NCBI RefSeq assembly: GCF_008180415.1
Contig: NZ_VTEI01000003.1
Location: forward strand, 98,892-162,891
Length of the DNA: 64,000 bases
Reading direction: 5' to 3'
Origin: Rossellomorea vietnamensis
Lineage (GTDB): Bacteria; Bacillota; Bacilli; Bacillales; Bacillaceae_B
Position numbers and translations under genes: made by a program
The notes under the pieces: model-generated
What the model was told of the DNA's origin: nothing
Databases searched by the model: none
What the model saw: only the letters and a program-made list of their open reading frames with translations
Shown: one piece after another, positions 50,830 through 59,716 of the stretch
Position numbering within the stretch: the first letter of the stretch is position 1
How the letters are laid out: the number at the start of each line of letters is the position of its first letter

Positions 50830-51357
50830 TCAGGCACTGCATTTTAATTTGTACATATGTTTTAATTTTTTCCTTGCCCTGAAGAAGCGGGTCTTGACGG
50901 TGCTTTTCTTTAAATCAAGTTTTTTAGCTATTTCTTCCTCATTCATCCCGTACTGTATACGGAGCATAAAAACTTCCTGCTGTGCCACCGGCAGCTGTTT
51001 TATGTGTGTCTCAATGTCCTGTTTGAGTAACATTATATCGACAGACTCCTGCACACTCTCCCCTGCCGGCACTATCGAACCATTCAGCTCTATGGTAAAT
51101 GGATCAAGTAATACTTCCCTTGCCCTGATTTCTTTTCGGAGAAAGTCAATGCTGGTCCGGGTAGCAATAGCTGAGAGCCAGCTCCCTGCTTTTTCCTGCT
51201 CTGAAAGGGTATCGAGTTTTTTATAGGCTTTTAGAAAGGTTTCCTGCACAATATCTTCTGAAACGGTTTTATTCTTGGTGATCCGGAAAGCAATCTGGAA
51301 AACCAGCTTATTATAATCTTCATATAAATGGTTAAAGTCAATTCTCAAGAAACCCAC
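50830..51357 (-). CDS. ECF-type RNA polymerase sigma factor
   Basis: A 175-residue sigma-70 family protein. Region 2: FNHLYEDYNKLVFQIAFRIT, then EDIVQETFLKAYKKLDTL. Region 4: LPVAQQEVFMLRIQYGMNEE then EIAKKLDLKKSTVKTRFFRARKKL, a normal helix-turn-helix. No anti-sigma gene follows or precedes it; it is instead 18 bases downstream of an ABC permease gene in a four-gene run. The start could be GTG 51357 or TTG 51348, both near a GGGGTGG site. Activity control and target promoters are unknown. Confidence 0.85.
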   Translation of the reverse strand: MGFLRIDFNHLYEDYNKLVFQIAFRITKNKTVSEDIVQETFLKAYKKLDTLSEQEKAGSWLSAIATRTSIDFLRKEIRAREVLLDPFTIELNGSIVPAGESVQESVDIMLLKQDIETHIKQLPVAQQEVFMLRIQYGMNEEEIAKKLDLKKSTVKTRFFRARKKLKHMYKLKCSA

Positions 51358-51374
51358 CCCTGTCCACTAATCCA

Positions 51375-53333
51375 CTATCTTCCAAAATGATTTTCAACAT
51401 ACTCCGGCACTTCATTAGCGGAGGTAAACCCTTTAATGTCAGGATAATCATTACCTTTAAAGTAGAAGGCAGCGACGTAATCACCCTCCAAGGTCCATGA
51501 AGTTACCTCCAATAATTCTTCAACTTTTAAATCCGAATCTATTTTTAGTGCTTTTCCTTCTTCCTCGAGTATTTCAAGGGACTGGTTGAAATCCAAATCC
51601 ATTCCTGTTTCCGAATCGAGACTTTCTCGTTTGACGACAAGCACTTTTGAAATGTCATCCGTTGTGACTTGGACTTTCTCATACAGACCCTGCTCAATAA
51701 GCCAATTTCTGAAGTTAGTATAAGTTGGCTTCCAAGGTACATATACTCTTTTGTCATCAGACAGCAGGAATTCGATATCATAAAGAGAGTCCGTACGATC
51801 GACCATGCTTTGGTAGGATTCTTCCTCTACCTCTTTTTTTAGAATTTGAGCTGCCTCTTGTAAAAGAAACTCATCCGTAATTGTGACTTGCCTGTTATGC
51901 GGGCCTCTAGCTGTAATGGTTAATTTATCAGCTTTATCCTCTTCCATTGAGAGGATTTCATTATATGACTTTTTGTATTCAAGAGATTCATATAGAGATT
52001 CAAAATACGCATCAAAGTGATCTCGATTTAACTGATATCCCCTGACCACCTTTTCTCCTGTTTTTAATTCGTATATAATATAAATCCTTTCTGATCCATG
52101 ACTATTCCGATTTTCAAGAATAGCCTGGTGAAGTCCCAAAACGATGTGAATATTCTCTTTCTCAGTTAGGTACCGGACAGTCGGCTCTTCGTATTCTTCC
52201 ATATAAGAATAAATGTTTCCGCTGAAGAAGACTCTGTCTATCTCTTTTTCTTGCGGTATATAAGTCTCGTAGTTCTCAGAGCTAATTTGAAAAACCAAGG
52301 CTGCCAATGTGATAAAAGCAGCGAAAATGATTAACCGTTTGATCTTGAATGACACTCTCCATGTTTTCTGCAGAATCATTTCAGAAGTTAAAAATCCTAT
52401 CGTAAAACCGGCTGCATAACCAAAAATCGTCCATCTTGAATCTGGCTGCATCGCTGTGAAGTAAGCGCCGGTAAGAAGCATAAAACTGAAAATCAGTCCA
52501 AACTGAAAAACTGGCGTCAGAACCGGAAAAACTAAAGCTTGTGAAGCAGATTCGATGTTTCGTTTCTTATATAGAAAAAAGGCCAAAATGAATAGAATGA
52601 CACTGACCACTATGTATATAGCCGCCTCGCTGACGGTTAAGAAGGTTTCATCCAGCATTCCTGCTTTTACAATCGGAGAGAAATTTTCAGACTGTACGTT
52701 CATATAGTATTCCTCTGGAAAACCGAACAAGAAATTCTTTAGGTTTAAAACAACTAATATAAATATTCCTGATGGAAAAAGAAGCAGTATATAAGTCAGT
52801 AGTGCCTGGATTACTGAGAGGCCCGTTAACATGGCTGCAGCAATCCCGCTTACATAAAATATACTGATGAACAAAATGGTAGTGAATGCCCATTTCCATA
52901 TATCCTCATACTGAAAATGCTGTCCCAGGTCGATTACCCCTGTCATGATACTCATGATGAGTCCAGTCAAGATAACAGGCAAAACCAGCATAGAAAGGCC
53001 TGCTGCGGAAAATTGCAGAAAAAGAGTTCCTCTTCTGACAGGAAGACTATGAATCAAGTCAGCCTGTTGTTTTACATGCAAAAACCGGAATAAAAAGACC
53101 GACAGCAAAACAGGTACCACCATTATCATCCCTGATTGCAGAACATAGTTCACACGAAACATTCTGCCGTAAGTTAAGAGGTATTGATAACTTTCTTCAT
53201 TGGAGATCCCCATCCAAACATTTAGCGGAAGCGCAAAGACCAAGCCTGCGAAATACAAGATTCCTATCCAGCCGGTATTCCTGCCAATCAGAAATAGGAT
53301 TTCTTTATTTAACCAGGATGTTCTTAAGTGCAT
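51375..53333 (-). CDS. ABC-2 type transporter permease with large extracellular or cytoplasmic domain
   Basis: About 652 residues. The first ~345 contain many spans, starting SWLNKEILFLIGRNTGWIGI and including LIHSLPVRRGTLFLQFSAAG, the loop typical of permeases encoded next to a YtrA-type regulator and an ATPase. After the last span (RLIIFAAFITLAALVFQI) comes a ~290-residue soluble domain rich in Glu, Tyr and Lys (for example FVVNHFGR-like end VENHFGR). I start at ATG 53333; it overlaps the end of the ATPase gene by 29 bases. Export substrate unknown; such systems often counter cell-wall-active peptides. Confidence 0.8.
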   Translation of the reverse strand: MHLRTSWLNKEILFLIGRNTGWIGILYFAGLVFALPLNVWMGISNEESYQYLLTYGRMFRVNYVLQSGMIMVVPVLLSVFLFRFLHVKQQADLIHSLPVRRGTLFLQFSAAGLSMLVLPVILTGLIMSIMTGVIDLGQHFQYEDIWKWAFTTILFISIFYVSGIAAAMLTGLSVIQALLTYILLLFPSGIFILVVLNLKNFLFGFPEEYYMNVQSENFSPIVKAGMLDETFLTVSEAAIYIVVSVILFILAFFLYKKRNIESASQALVFPVLTPVFQFGLIFSFMLLTGAYFTAMQPDSRWTIFGYAAGFTIGFLTSEMILQKTWRVSFKIKRLIIFAAFITLAALVFQISSENYETYIPQEKEIDRVFFSGNIYSYMEEYEEPTVRYLTEKENIHIVLGLHQAILENRNSHGSERIYIIYELKTGEKVVRGYQLNRDHFDAYFESLYESLEYKKSYNEILSMEEDKADKLTITARGPHNRQVTITDEFLLQEAAQILKKEVEEESYQSMVDRTDSLYDIEFLLSDDKRVYVPWKPTYTNFRNWLIEQGLYEKVQVTTDDISKVLVVKRESLDSETGMDLDFNQSLEILEEEGKALKIDSDLKVEELLEVTSWTLEGDYVAAFYFKGNDYPDIKGFTSANEVPEYVENHFGR

Positions 53334-54210
53334 ATCCGGCATCCCCCATTTCATGAATGAATATTTCCTCTAAAGTTAATGGAAGTATATCGAAAATAAC
53401 AGGTTGGAAGCTGGTTACGACCTCTTCTATTTCTTGCTCAGCACCTTTGACAATGAAAGACAGAACACTTCCTCTTTTTTCTCTCTGTAAAACGTGCAGT
53501 TTATCAACCATTTCTTGCGGCGTGTCTCCGCGAAAAGCAACCTGGATTTTGTGAAACACTGATTTTAATTCATCTAATTCTTTTTGTATTAACATCCTCC
53601 CTTGGTGAAGAATCCCCACATGATCACAAAGATCTTCAATTTCCTCCAGATTATGGGAGGAAATCAGGATAGTCATCTCCCTATAAGCTGCTTCTTCCAT
53701 AAGGATGGATTTAATTTTCTTTCGTACTACAGGATCCAATCCATCGACAGGCTCGTCCATGATTAACAAATCCGGACGGCATGATAAGGCAATTAAGAAG
53801 GCAGCTTGCCGTTGAACTCCCTTAGAAAATTTATGTAATTTGATCCTTGTGTCGATACCGAGACCCATGCATAGTTCCAGGAATCTCTCTTCATCCCAAT
53901 TCTTATAAATGGCCCTGTAAAAAGAAGCCATTTGCTTCAAAGTATATTGCGGGAAGAAGCCTGGTGTGTCGGCCAGAAAAAAAATCTTCTGTTTTATTTC
54001 AGGACTTTCAAACACCTGCTGTCCAAATATTTTCACCTCTCCACTTTCCGGTTTATAGATGCCTGCCAGTATCTTTAGAAGCGTTGTTTTTCCTGCTCCA
54101 TTGGAACCCAGCAGTCCGTATACAGAACCTTTTTTGATTGAAAGGGAAACATCATGAACACTCTCTTTGCCTTCAAACTGCTTTGATATTTTATGAAGTT
54201 GTATCATCAT
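53305..54210 (-). CDS. ABC transporter ATP-binding protein (YtrB/YxlF-like)
   Basis: A 301-residue ATPase subunit. Walker A GLLGSNGAGKTT near residue 40, Q-loop FFLADTPGFF, signature FSKGVQRQAAFLIAL (a changed LSGGQ form, as seen in this subfamily), Walker B LLIMDEPVDGLD and switch SSHNLEEIEDL. A C-terminal ~90-residue extension is present. The start ATG 54210 has GGAGGGG upstream and overlaps the end of the GntR gene by 20 bases, so translation is coupled. Confidence 0.88.
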   Translation of the reverse strand: MMIQLHKISKQFEGKESVHDVSLSIKKGSVYGLLGSNGAGKTTLLKILAGIYKPESGEVKIFGQQVFESPEIKQKIFFLADTPGFFPQYTLKQMASFYRAIYKNWDEERFLELCMGLGIDTRIKLHKFSKGVQRQAAFLIALSCRPDLLIMDEPVDGLDPVVRKKIKSILMEEAAYREMTILISSHNLEEIEDLCDHVGILHQGRMLIQKELDELKSVFHKIQVAFRGDTPQEMVDKLHVLQREKRGSVLSFIVKGAEQEIEEVVTSFQPVIFDILPLTLEEIFIHEMGDAGYALKNILVK

Positions 54211-54589
54211 TAAGCCCCCCTCCAGCACTTCCCTCTATTTCCTTAATCATTGAGATCAATTCATCACTCGTAATTCCGAGATAGATTCCTTCAGCTATCA
54301 GTTTCTGCAAATCAGCCCTGACCTTATTTAGTTTATCGGCATCTCCAATTTGTGCAGCTTCATTCACAAAGCTGCCTCTTCCTTTAACGGAATAAATATA
54401 TCCTTGTACTTCCAGTTCTCTGTAGGCTTTTTGAATAGTATTGGGATTGATTGTCAACTCACCAGCCAGGGTTCTCACAGAGGGTAACTGTTCATTCACA
54501 CTCAATACTTCATTGATAATCAACACTTTAAACTTTTCAACAAGCTGTTCATAAATAGGCTTACGGCTTCTTAAATCGAGTTCGAACAT
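54191..54589 (-). CDS. GntR family regulator of YtrA type
   Basis: A 132-residue repressor. Winged HTH: PIYEQLVEKFKVLIINEVLS, LPSVRTLAGELTINPNTIQK, AYRELEVQGYIYSVKGRGSF; then a short two-helix dimerisation tail (about 40 residues) that marks the YtrA subfamily. First gene of the cluster GntR - ATPase - permease - ECF sigma. Family members repress their own operon until a cell-envelope antibiotic is met; this is inference here. GGAGGG precedes ATG 54589. Confidence 0.88.
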   Translation of the reverse strand: MFELDLRSRKPIYEQLVEKFKVLIINEVLSVNEQLPSVRTLAGELTINPNTIQKAYRELEVQGYIYSVKGRGSFVNEAAQIGDADKLNKVRADLQKLIAEGIYLGITSDELISMIKEIEGSAGGGLNDDTTS

Positions 54590-54611
54590 TTATACCCTCC
54601 CTGCTGTATCA

Positions 54612-54646
54612 AGTGTACTACTATTGTTAATACAGTTTAGTATACT
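54612..54646. promoter_or_regulatory. Candidate operator upstream of the GntR gene
   Basis: Inverted arms AGTGTAC and GTATACT, 21 bases apart (6 of 7 matching). Similar AGTGTA-type inverted sites are known for YtrA. It lies 23 bases upstream of the ATG. Suggestive only. Confidence 0.4.
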
Positions 54647-54697
54647 CTAGAATTTTAAAAAAGAGAAGGACATTTTTTATTATCTGTAGATCTTTGT

Positions 54698-54884
54698 TAA
54701 AGGCTCTTTTCGTAACCTTTGTTGCTATTTGGATACTAATTCCAAAAAAACTAATCATAATTCATCTTAATAACTTGGTGATCATGAAAAGAAAAGAGCT
54801 GCTTTCCTTGATTAGAGAGAAATTCCTTATTACCCTGGGAAAAGAAATTTTTCCGAAAGCAACAATCTATGTGAAAGCAGCCTT
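54698..54884 (-). repeat. R2 repeat, full length
   Basis: AAAGGCTCTTTTCGTAACCT then TTGTTGCTATTTGG at the left, AAAAGAAAAGAGCTGCTTTCC inside (in parts), GAAAGCAACAATCTATGTG then AAAGCAGCC at the right. A 130-codon open frame that begins inside it is an artefact of the repeat and is not called. Confidence 0.8.
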
Positions 54885-55145
54885 GTTAAAACTAATCCGC
54901 GTAACCCTTACCTCACAAACGCCTATTGGTATCTACGAATTACGTGTAAATTCTTCAAACTCTCGAAGTTTTTTTTCAATTCACCAGAATTCACAAAATT
55001 GTTATTGTTATTTTCAAAATCTCTTTATTTTGTCTCTCAAACGCGCAGGCAGAAAAGCTCACTTATCAGGAATCCCTTCTACATAATCCAATCACAACGA
55101 GGAAAGAATATTCTTAGGACTAAATAAAATATGAGGTGTTGTCAT

Positions 55146-56015
55146 ATGAAAAGATGGTTGAATTTATTATTTTTAGCTTTATTGGTTTCCGGAATAGTTT
55201 TAACCGGCTGTAATAATGGGGATGACGGGAATGGCGGAGCCCAGGATAATTCCGTGGTGATAGGTTTAAATAACTGGGCAGAGAATGTTGCTGTCTCGAA
55301 TATGTGGAAGGTTCTTCTTGAAGAAAAGAATTACGAAGTAGAATTAAAATCCATGGAAAAAGCTCCTGTTTGGCTTGGAATCACCAGGGATGAGCTCGAT
55401 ATTGCAGCGGAAGTATGGCTTCCGCACACAGACAAACCATTAATGGATAAGTACGAAGAAAACCTTGATATGCATGAAATATGGTATGAAAATACCGGAC
55501 TTGGATTGGTAGTGCCTTCTTATATGGAGGATATTTCAAGTATTGAAGAACTTAATGAGAGAAAAGAAGAATTCGGCGGAAGAATCGTCGGTATCGATCC
55601 TGGAGCAAGCTTAACATCCATGACTCAGGATGCTATAGAAGAATATGGCCTTGAATTTGATCTGGTAACAAGCTCAGGACCAGCCATGATGGCAGAATTA
55701 TCAAAAGCATACAAAGATAAAGAACCTATCGTGGTAACCCTTTGGAATCCGCACTGGGCTTTTTCTGGATATGACCTGAAATATCTGGAAGATCCTAAAA
55801 AAGTTTATGGAGATCCGGATGACATATACTATATGACAAGAAAAGGCTTTGAAGAAGACCACCCAGAAGTAATTAAATGGATGAATAACTGGCAGATGGA
55901 TGATGAAACACTCGGTAGTCTCATGGCGACAGTTAAAGAAACAGGTGATCCCGCCGAAGGTGCAAAGGCATGGATCGATGAAAATCGTGATTTAGTGGAT
56001 CAATGGCTTAAGTGA
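55146..56015 (+). CDS. Glycine betaine/choline-type ABC transporter substrate-binding lipoprotein
   Basis: A 289-residue OpuAC-like binding protein. Lipoprotein signal: KRWLNLLFLALLVSGIVLTG followed by Cys (lipobox LTGC), then a Gly/Asp-rich linker. The mature part starts VVIGLNNWAENVAVSNMWKV, typical for the quaternary-amine family; Trp-rich segments (WNPHWAFSGYDLKYLE and NWQM) would form the aromatic cage. No permease or ATPase gene is next to it, so it must use partners elsewhere or is an orphan. GAGGTG precedes ATG 55146. An R2 copy lies just upstream. Confidence 0.88.
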   Translation: MKRWLNLLFLALLVSGIVLTGCNNGDDGNGGAQDNSVVIGLNNWAENVAVSNMWKVLLEEKNYEVELKSMEKAPVWLGITRDELDIAAEVWLPHTDKPLMDKYEENLDMHEIWYENTGLGLVVPSYMEDISSIEELNERKEEFGGRIVGIDPGASLTSMTQDAIEEYGLEFDLVTSSGPAMMAELSKAYKDKEPIVVTLWNPHWAFSGYDLKYLEDPKKVYGDPDDIYYMTRKGFEEDHPEVIKWMNNWQMDDETLGSLMATVKETGDPAEGAKAWIDENRDLVDQWLK

Positions 56016-56274
56016 CAGACAGAAATCATATCCTTTAGCACTACGGAAATAAAGGGTCCTGTTTTTGGCTGTCTCCATGAAGAGCCTAAGCTTACTATTA
56101 CACATGCTAATCAGGCAGAAAACTTACAGTTTTTTGCCTTCTATCATTTTATCTCAGTTTTATTCATTTTCAGAACAGAGAGATGATCATTGGGGCAATG
56201 GAGGATCTTGATCTTTTTTCTTAACCGTATTCTCGCCTCGACTGCCTGCTAAATCCCCCGATATTTCGATGAAC

Positions 56275-57462
56275 TTAAAATTTATCTAGTAACCGCTCCA
56301 TGAGTTCCTCGCCAGTTAATACAGCATTTCCCCCTCCTTGAGCTAAAGATGGTCTGCCTCCTCCTTTTCCTTCAGTCAGTTGGACAGCATATGCCATCAG
56401 CTCTTTCATATTCTTATCAGCTTTTGCAGATCCAAATACAAATTGCAGCTTATCTCCATTTTCACTCACTAGCAAAACGACAGCCTCATTTGCCTGTAGA
56501 ACGCCTTTGGCTAAATGCTGTAAATCTGCCATGGATCTTTGGCTGAAAATCTGTTTCACTACTTTCAACCCTTTTATATCCTCAAAGGATCGAGAGAGAA
56601 TATCTGCTTCATAGTCAAGGATGGTCTCCCTTGCTTCAGCCAGCAGTTTTTCATTTTTATTTGCATTTTCGATCAATGTGCGTACTGCCTGGGACATTTG
56701 GGGAGGTGGTGCATTCAATACACCTGTCAGTTCCTTTAAGACTTCATTTTTCTGATGTAACTGGGAGGTGACACGCTTTCCGCAAACAAACGTCACTCTT
56801 ATATTTTTTCTTTGTTTCTCCCAATCAAGGATTTTAATCATCCCTGCCTGTCCAGTACTTTTTGGATGTGTACCTCCGCAGCCATTGTAATCAAAACCCG
56901 GAATGATGACCAGTCTGATGTCTTTCTCCACAGTCGGCGTTTTCCGAAGGGGATAGTGAGCGAGTTCATTCTTCGATATCCATTTCGTATGTATTGGAAT
57001 GTTCTCCATAATTTTTTGGTTCGCGAGGGCTTCGGCTTTCATGCAATCTTCTTCAGATATTTCCTCAATGTTTAAGTCGATTGAACATGTTTCCTTTCCT
57101 AGATGAAAGCTGACTGTTTCATAGCCTGAACTTCCAGAGAACGCAGCAGACAAAATATGCTGACCTGAGTGCTGCTGCATATGGTCAAGGCGCTTATCCC
57201 ACTCTATCCGCCCCTCTACTTCATGAGAGGACTCCAGCGGCCTGTCCATGTAGTGCCGAATGACACCAGCTATTTCCTCAACTTCCACGACAGCATTATC
57301 ATTAAGCGTGCCCGTGTCAGATGGCTGCCCTCCTCCTGCCGGATAAAAAGCAGTCTCTTCCAGGATTGCGAACCACCTACCATCCTCACTTCTTTCCTGT
57401 GAAATCAGTTTTGTCTTGAAATCGCGTATATATTGATCGAGGTAATACAGTTTTTGTGTCAT
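56275..57462 (-). CDS. Alanyl-tRNA editing protein (AlaX, long form with DHHA1 domain)
   Basis: A 395-residue stand-alone editing enzyme that hydrolyses mischarged Ser- or Gly-tRNA(Ala). N-terminal second-domain fold TAFYPAGGGQPSDTG near residue 36; zinc-binding HMQQHSGQHILSAAF near residue 95 and CGGTHPKSTGQAG near residue 194; C-terminal DHHA1 part ending GGGRPSLAQGGG. All metal ligands are present (H, H, C, H). It is 8 bases downstream of the small membrane gene at 57470, so both are probably on one transcript. Confidence 0.9.
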   Translation of the reverse strand: MTQKLYYLDQYIRDFKTKLISQERSEDGRWFAILEETAFYPAGGGQPSDTGTLNDNAVVEVEEIAGVIRHYMDRPLESSHEVEGRIEWDKRLDHMQQHSGQHILSAAFSGSSGYETVSFHLGKETCSIDLNIEEISEEDCMKAEALANQKIMENIPIHTKWISKNELAHYPLRKTPTVEKDIRLVIIPGFDYNGCGGTHPKSTGQAGMIKILDWEKQRKNIRVTFVCGKRVTSQLHQKNEVLKELTGVLNAPPPQMSQAVRTLIENANKNEKLLAEARETILDYEADILSRSFEDIKGLKVVKQIFSQRSMADLQHLAKGVLQANEAVVLLVSENGDKLQFVFGSAKADKNMKELMAYAVQLTEGKGGGRPSLAQGGGNAVLTGEELMERLLDKF

Positions 57463-57469
57463 TTTTTAG

Positions 57470-57673
57470 TCACCTTCTTTGTTCAATATAGCCCGAGGGA
57501 TCGGTTAACAGAGATATACTATCCATTATACCTACATATATGAGGAACAGTCCAAGTAGAATAAATCCGATTTTCACAATCTTATTCTGCACATTATCTG
57601 CATCTTTGCCTTTAAGCCCCGCAAAAGCAAAAATCAAAAGGGCCAGACCTGCAAGCAGCGGTACTATAAACAT
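57470..57673 (-). CDS. Small membrane protein, 67 residues
   Basis: Two spans (residues 1-20, FIVPLLAGLALLIFAFAGL, and 33-52, IGFILLGLFLIYVGIMDSIS) around a short polar loop KGKDADNVQNKIVK. No family recognised. AAAGGAGG site before the ATG. Directly upstream of AlaX and likely co-transcribed. Confidence 0.6.
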   Translation of the reverse strand: MFIVPLLAGLALLIFAFAGLKGKDADNVQNKIVKIGFILLGLFLIYVGIMDSISLLTDPSGYIEQRR

Positions 57674-57761
57674 CAGTTTTCCTCCTTTATTCCTTATGAA
57701 GTATGGGGTTGATTGAATACTTCTTTGTTTTTATCATTCCAATGAGGTGATGATTTAAACT

Positions 57762-57792
57762 AGAAAAGCACCCTCTTCATAAAAGAGAGTGC
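57762..57792 (-). terminator. Terminator of the SDR gene
   Basis: On the minus strand: GGCACTCTCTT-ttatga-AGAGGGTGCTTTTCTAG, right after the stop at 57799. Confidence 0.7.
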
Positions 57793-57798
57793 CATTTG

Positions 57799-58674
57799 TT
57801 ATCCATTGACAATTGTGCCGCCGTTCACATGAATCATCTGTCCAGAAATATAGGATGCATCCTCACTCGCAAGGAAGACATAGCTGCCTGCAAGTTCAGC
57901 CGGCTGTCCAGGCCGCTTCATCGGAACAGGTACGGCATCTCCGCCAAATCCATCAACTGTCTCTTTGGAAAATGTTGACGGGATGAGAGGAGTCCATATT
58001 GGTCCTGGTGCGACTGCATTTACCCTGATTTTACGGTCAATCAATGACTGAGACAGCGATCTCGTAAATGTGGTAATCGCACCTTTAGTCGCAGAATAAT
58101 CTATCAGCTGCGGCATGCCCTGATAAGCTGTGATGGATGATGTATTAATAATTGAAGCTCCTTCTTTCATATGCTTTAGAGCTTCTTTCGTCAGATAAAA
58201 CATAGAGAAGATATTGGTGCTGAATGTTTTTGTCAGCTGGTCTTTCGTAATATCTTCTATTGAATCCTGCGGGTGCTGCTCCCCTGCATTGTTAACCAAA
58301 ATATCTAATTTGCCGAATTCATCAATGGTCTTCTGCACCGCTTGCTGGCAGAATTCTTCGTCACCCACATCCCCAGGAATGAGCAGGCACTTACCGCCTT
58401 CTTTTTCAACATACTCTTTTGTTTCTTTTGCATCACTATCTTCTTCTAGATAAACGATAGCTACATCTGCACCCTCTTTAGCATAGGCAACAGCGACAGC
58501 TCTGCCTATACCGCTGTCACCACCTGTTACCAATGCAGTCTTTCCATTCAATCTTTTGGATACACCTGCAAGATTTCCTGTAAAATCAGGTCTTGGGTCC
58601 ATTTCAGATTCGATTCCAGGCTGATGGCTTTGTTCTTGTCCAGGTACTGATTCAGGTCTTTTTTTGTCTGTCAT
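57799..58674 (-). CDS. SDR family oxidoreductase, general-stress type (YdaD/YhdF/YhxC-like)
   Basis: A 291-residue short-chain dehydrogenase with a polar N-terminal extension (~40 residues: PESVPGQEQSHQPGIESEMD) typical of the Bacillus general-stress SDR group. Coenzyme motif TALVTGGDSGIGRAVAVAYA, NNAGEQHP, catalytic Ser in INTSSITAYQG and YSATKGA (Tyr-x-x-x-Lys). Ends in SYISGQMIHVNGG. The substrate is unknown. A fitting sigma-B promoter lies upstream (58712-58736), supporting control as a general stress gene. GGAGGG precedes the ATG. Confidence 0.9.
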   Translation of the reverse strand: MTDKKRPESVPGQEQSHQPGIESEMDPRPDFTGNLAGVSKRLNGKTALVTGGDSGIGRAVAVAYAKEGADVAIVYLEEDSDAKETKEYVEKEGGKCLLIPGDVGDEEFCQQAVQKTIDEFGKLDILVNNAGEQHPQDSIEDITKDQLTKTFSTNIFSMFYLTKEALKHMKEGASIINTSSITAYQGMPQLIDYSATKGAITTFTRSLSQSLIDRKIRVNAVAPGPIWTPLIPSTFSKETVDGFGGDAVPVPMKRPGQPAELAGSYVFLASEDASYISGQMIHVNGGTIVNG

Positions 58675-58711
58675 AATGTTATCCCTCCATAATTTTTTGT
58701 ATATGCTAACC

Positions 58712-58736
58712 TTTCCCTTTGTTTTTTAAGATAAAC
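58712..58736 (-). promoter_or_regulatory. Candidate sigma-B promoter of the SDR gene
   Basis: On the minus strand: GTTTAT, 13-base spacer, GGGAAA, 37 bases before the ATG. It has the same sequence pair as the promoter of the YflT-like gene. Confidence 0.55.
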
Positions 58737-58811
58737 CTCATTTCACCACCCATATTTTGGACGGGAATGAAATTCCTTGCAGCGGGCACTTTATTAAAAA
58801 GGAGGAGTTTG

Positions 58812-59204
58812 ATGAATGAATTTATAGAAAGAATTAAAACCTTTTCTAAACACCTGACTCATGATTTTGAAGAAATGATTCATGATCATTCAAGTGAAAA
58901 AATCCCATTTACTAATATGCCTGCCTTGATTAAAAGGCATGATAAAACAAAGCATACCAGCCATAAACTCCTGGAGAATGTCTTCCATACATATGAACTC
59001 GATTTATTTCCTTACTTTCTTCAATTAGAAACAAAAGGGGATAGAGATGAGTTTATTTTGCAACTGACAATATCCTCACAAGAAAAGACGATTTACTCTT
59101 ATAGGTCTTATGAAGAATCCGCGGCAAAACAAAAGCCTGTTTCTATTCCTGCACCTTTATGGGAGAAGTTAAAAGCCCCTTTCACTTCGGGAGCAGTTCA
59201 TTAA
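58812..59204 (+). CDS. Hypothetical protein, 130 residues
   Basis: No family recognised. Starts MNEFIERIKTFSKHLTHDFE with a His-rich helix (DFEEMIHDHSSEK, KRHDKTKHTSHK), then a beta-rich second half (FPYFLQLETKGDRDEFILQL, IYSYRSYEES). ATG 58812 has AAAGGAGG seven bases upstream; the upstream open frame is not supported. A terminator follows. Confidence 0.6.
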   Translation: MNEFIERIKTFSKHLTHDFEEMIHDHSSEKIPFTNMPALIKRHDKTKHTSHKLLENVFHTYELDLFPYFLQLETKGDRDEFILQLTISSQEKTIYSYRSYEESAAKQKPVSIPAPLWEKLKAPFTSGAVH

Positions 59205-59252
59205 GCAGCAGCTTCTTCTTGGATTAGTGGCTATTAAAAGAGGATGCAAACC

Positions 59253-59283
59253 AAAAAACGCTTGGCTGTCCAAGCGTTTTTCT
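59253..59283 (+). terminator. Intrinsic terminator
   Basis: AAAAACGCTTGG-ctgt-CCAAGCGTTTTTC after the 130-residue gene. Confidence 0.85.
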
Positions 59284-59716
59284 TATGAGACCGTTTACTT
59301 CCAGTGTTACCAAATTGATGTATCCCTTCTTAGGACTTTTTCCTACTCACTACAGTTTTTTTCGGTCCTCGCATATAATTATCTTCATTTTCCCATTTCT
59401 CTGCACCATTACTTCTTCTATTTTTCACGAATGGCTTCAAAACAATCATTCTGCCTCTTCTCTTCCTGGTGTACATTCTGCTTTTCTTAATGGAAGTGCA
59501 GCTTTCCTTTCTCCTTTATCGGTACAGTCTTGGTAAGCCAGAATTTCGGATATTCATTTCAAAGCACAAGCAGGATAATCCTTCAAAAAGGTTGTGTTTT
59601 CCCTCCCTATTATCACAAATCATTTTCATTATCTAGTTCCGGCACTTAATCCTTCGGGAGCTTGGAAGGTATACCAGCGCATCTTCAAGCAGCTTTTAAA
59701 ACAAGTTACTTTAGTT
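59284..59716. other. Spacer with an R1 trace
   Basis: About 430 T-rich bases with no supported gene. CTAGTTCCGGCACTTAATCC then TTCGGGAGCTT near 59633-59665 resembles the outer part of an inverted R1 unit. No complete hairpin remains. Confidence 0.35.

Noticed and set aside
54694..55086. 130-codon plus-strand frame
   Set aside because: Its first half is an R2 repeat; no ribosome site and no protein likeness.
59227..59536. Two overlapping plus-strand frames of about 85 codons
   Set aside because: They begin at or across a terminator, are rich in Phe/Ser/Tyr as random T-rich DNA gives, and have no ribosome site.
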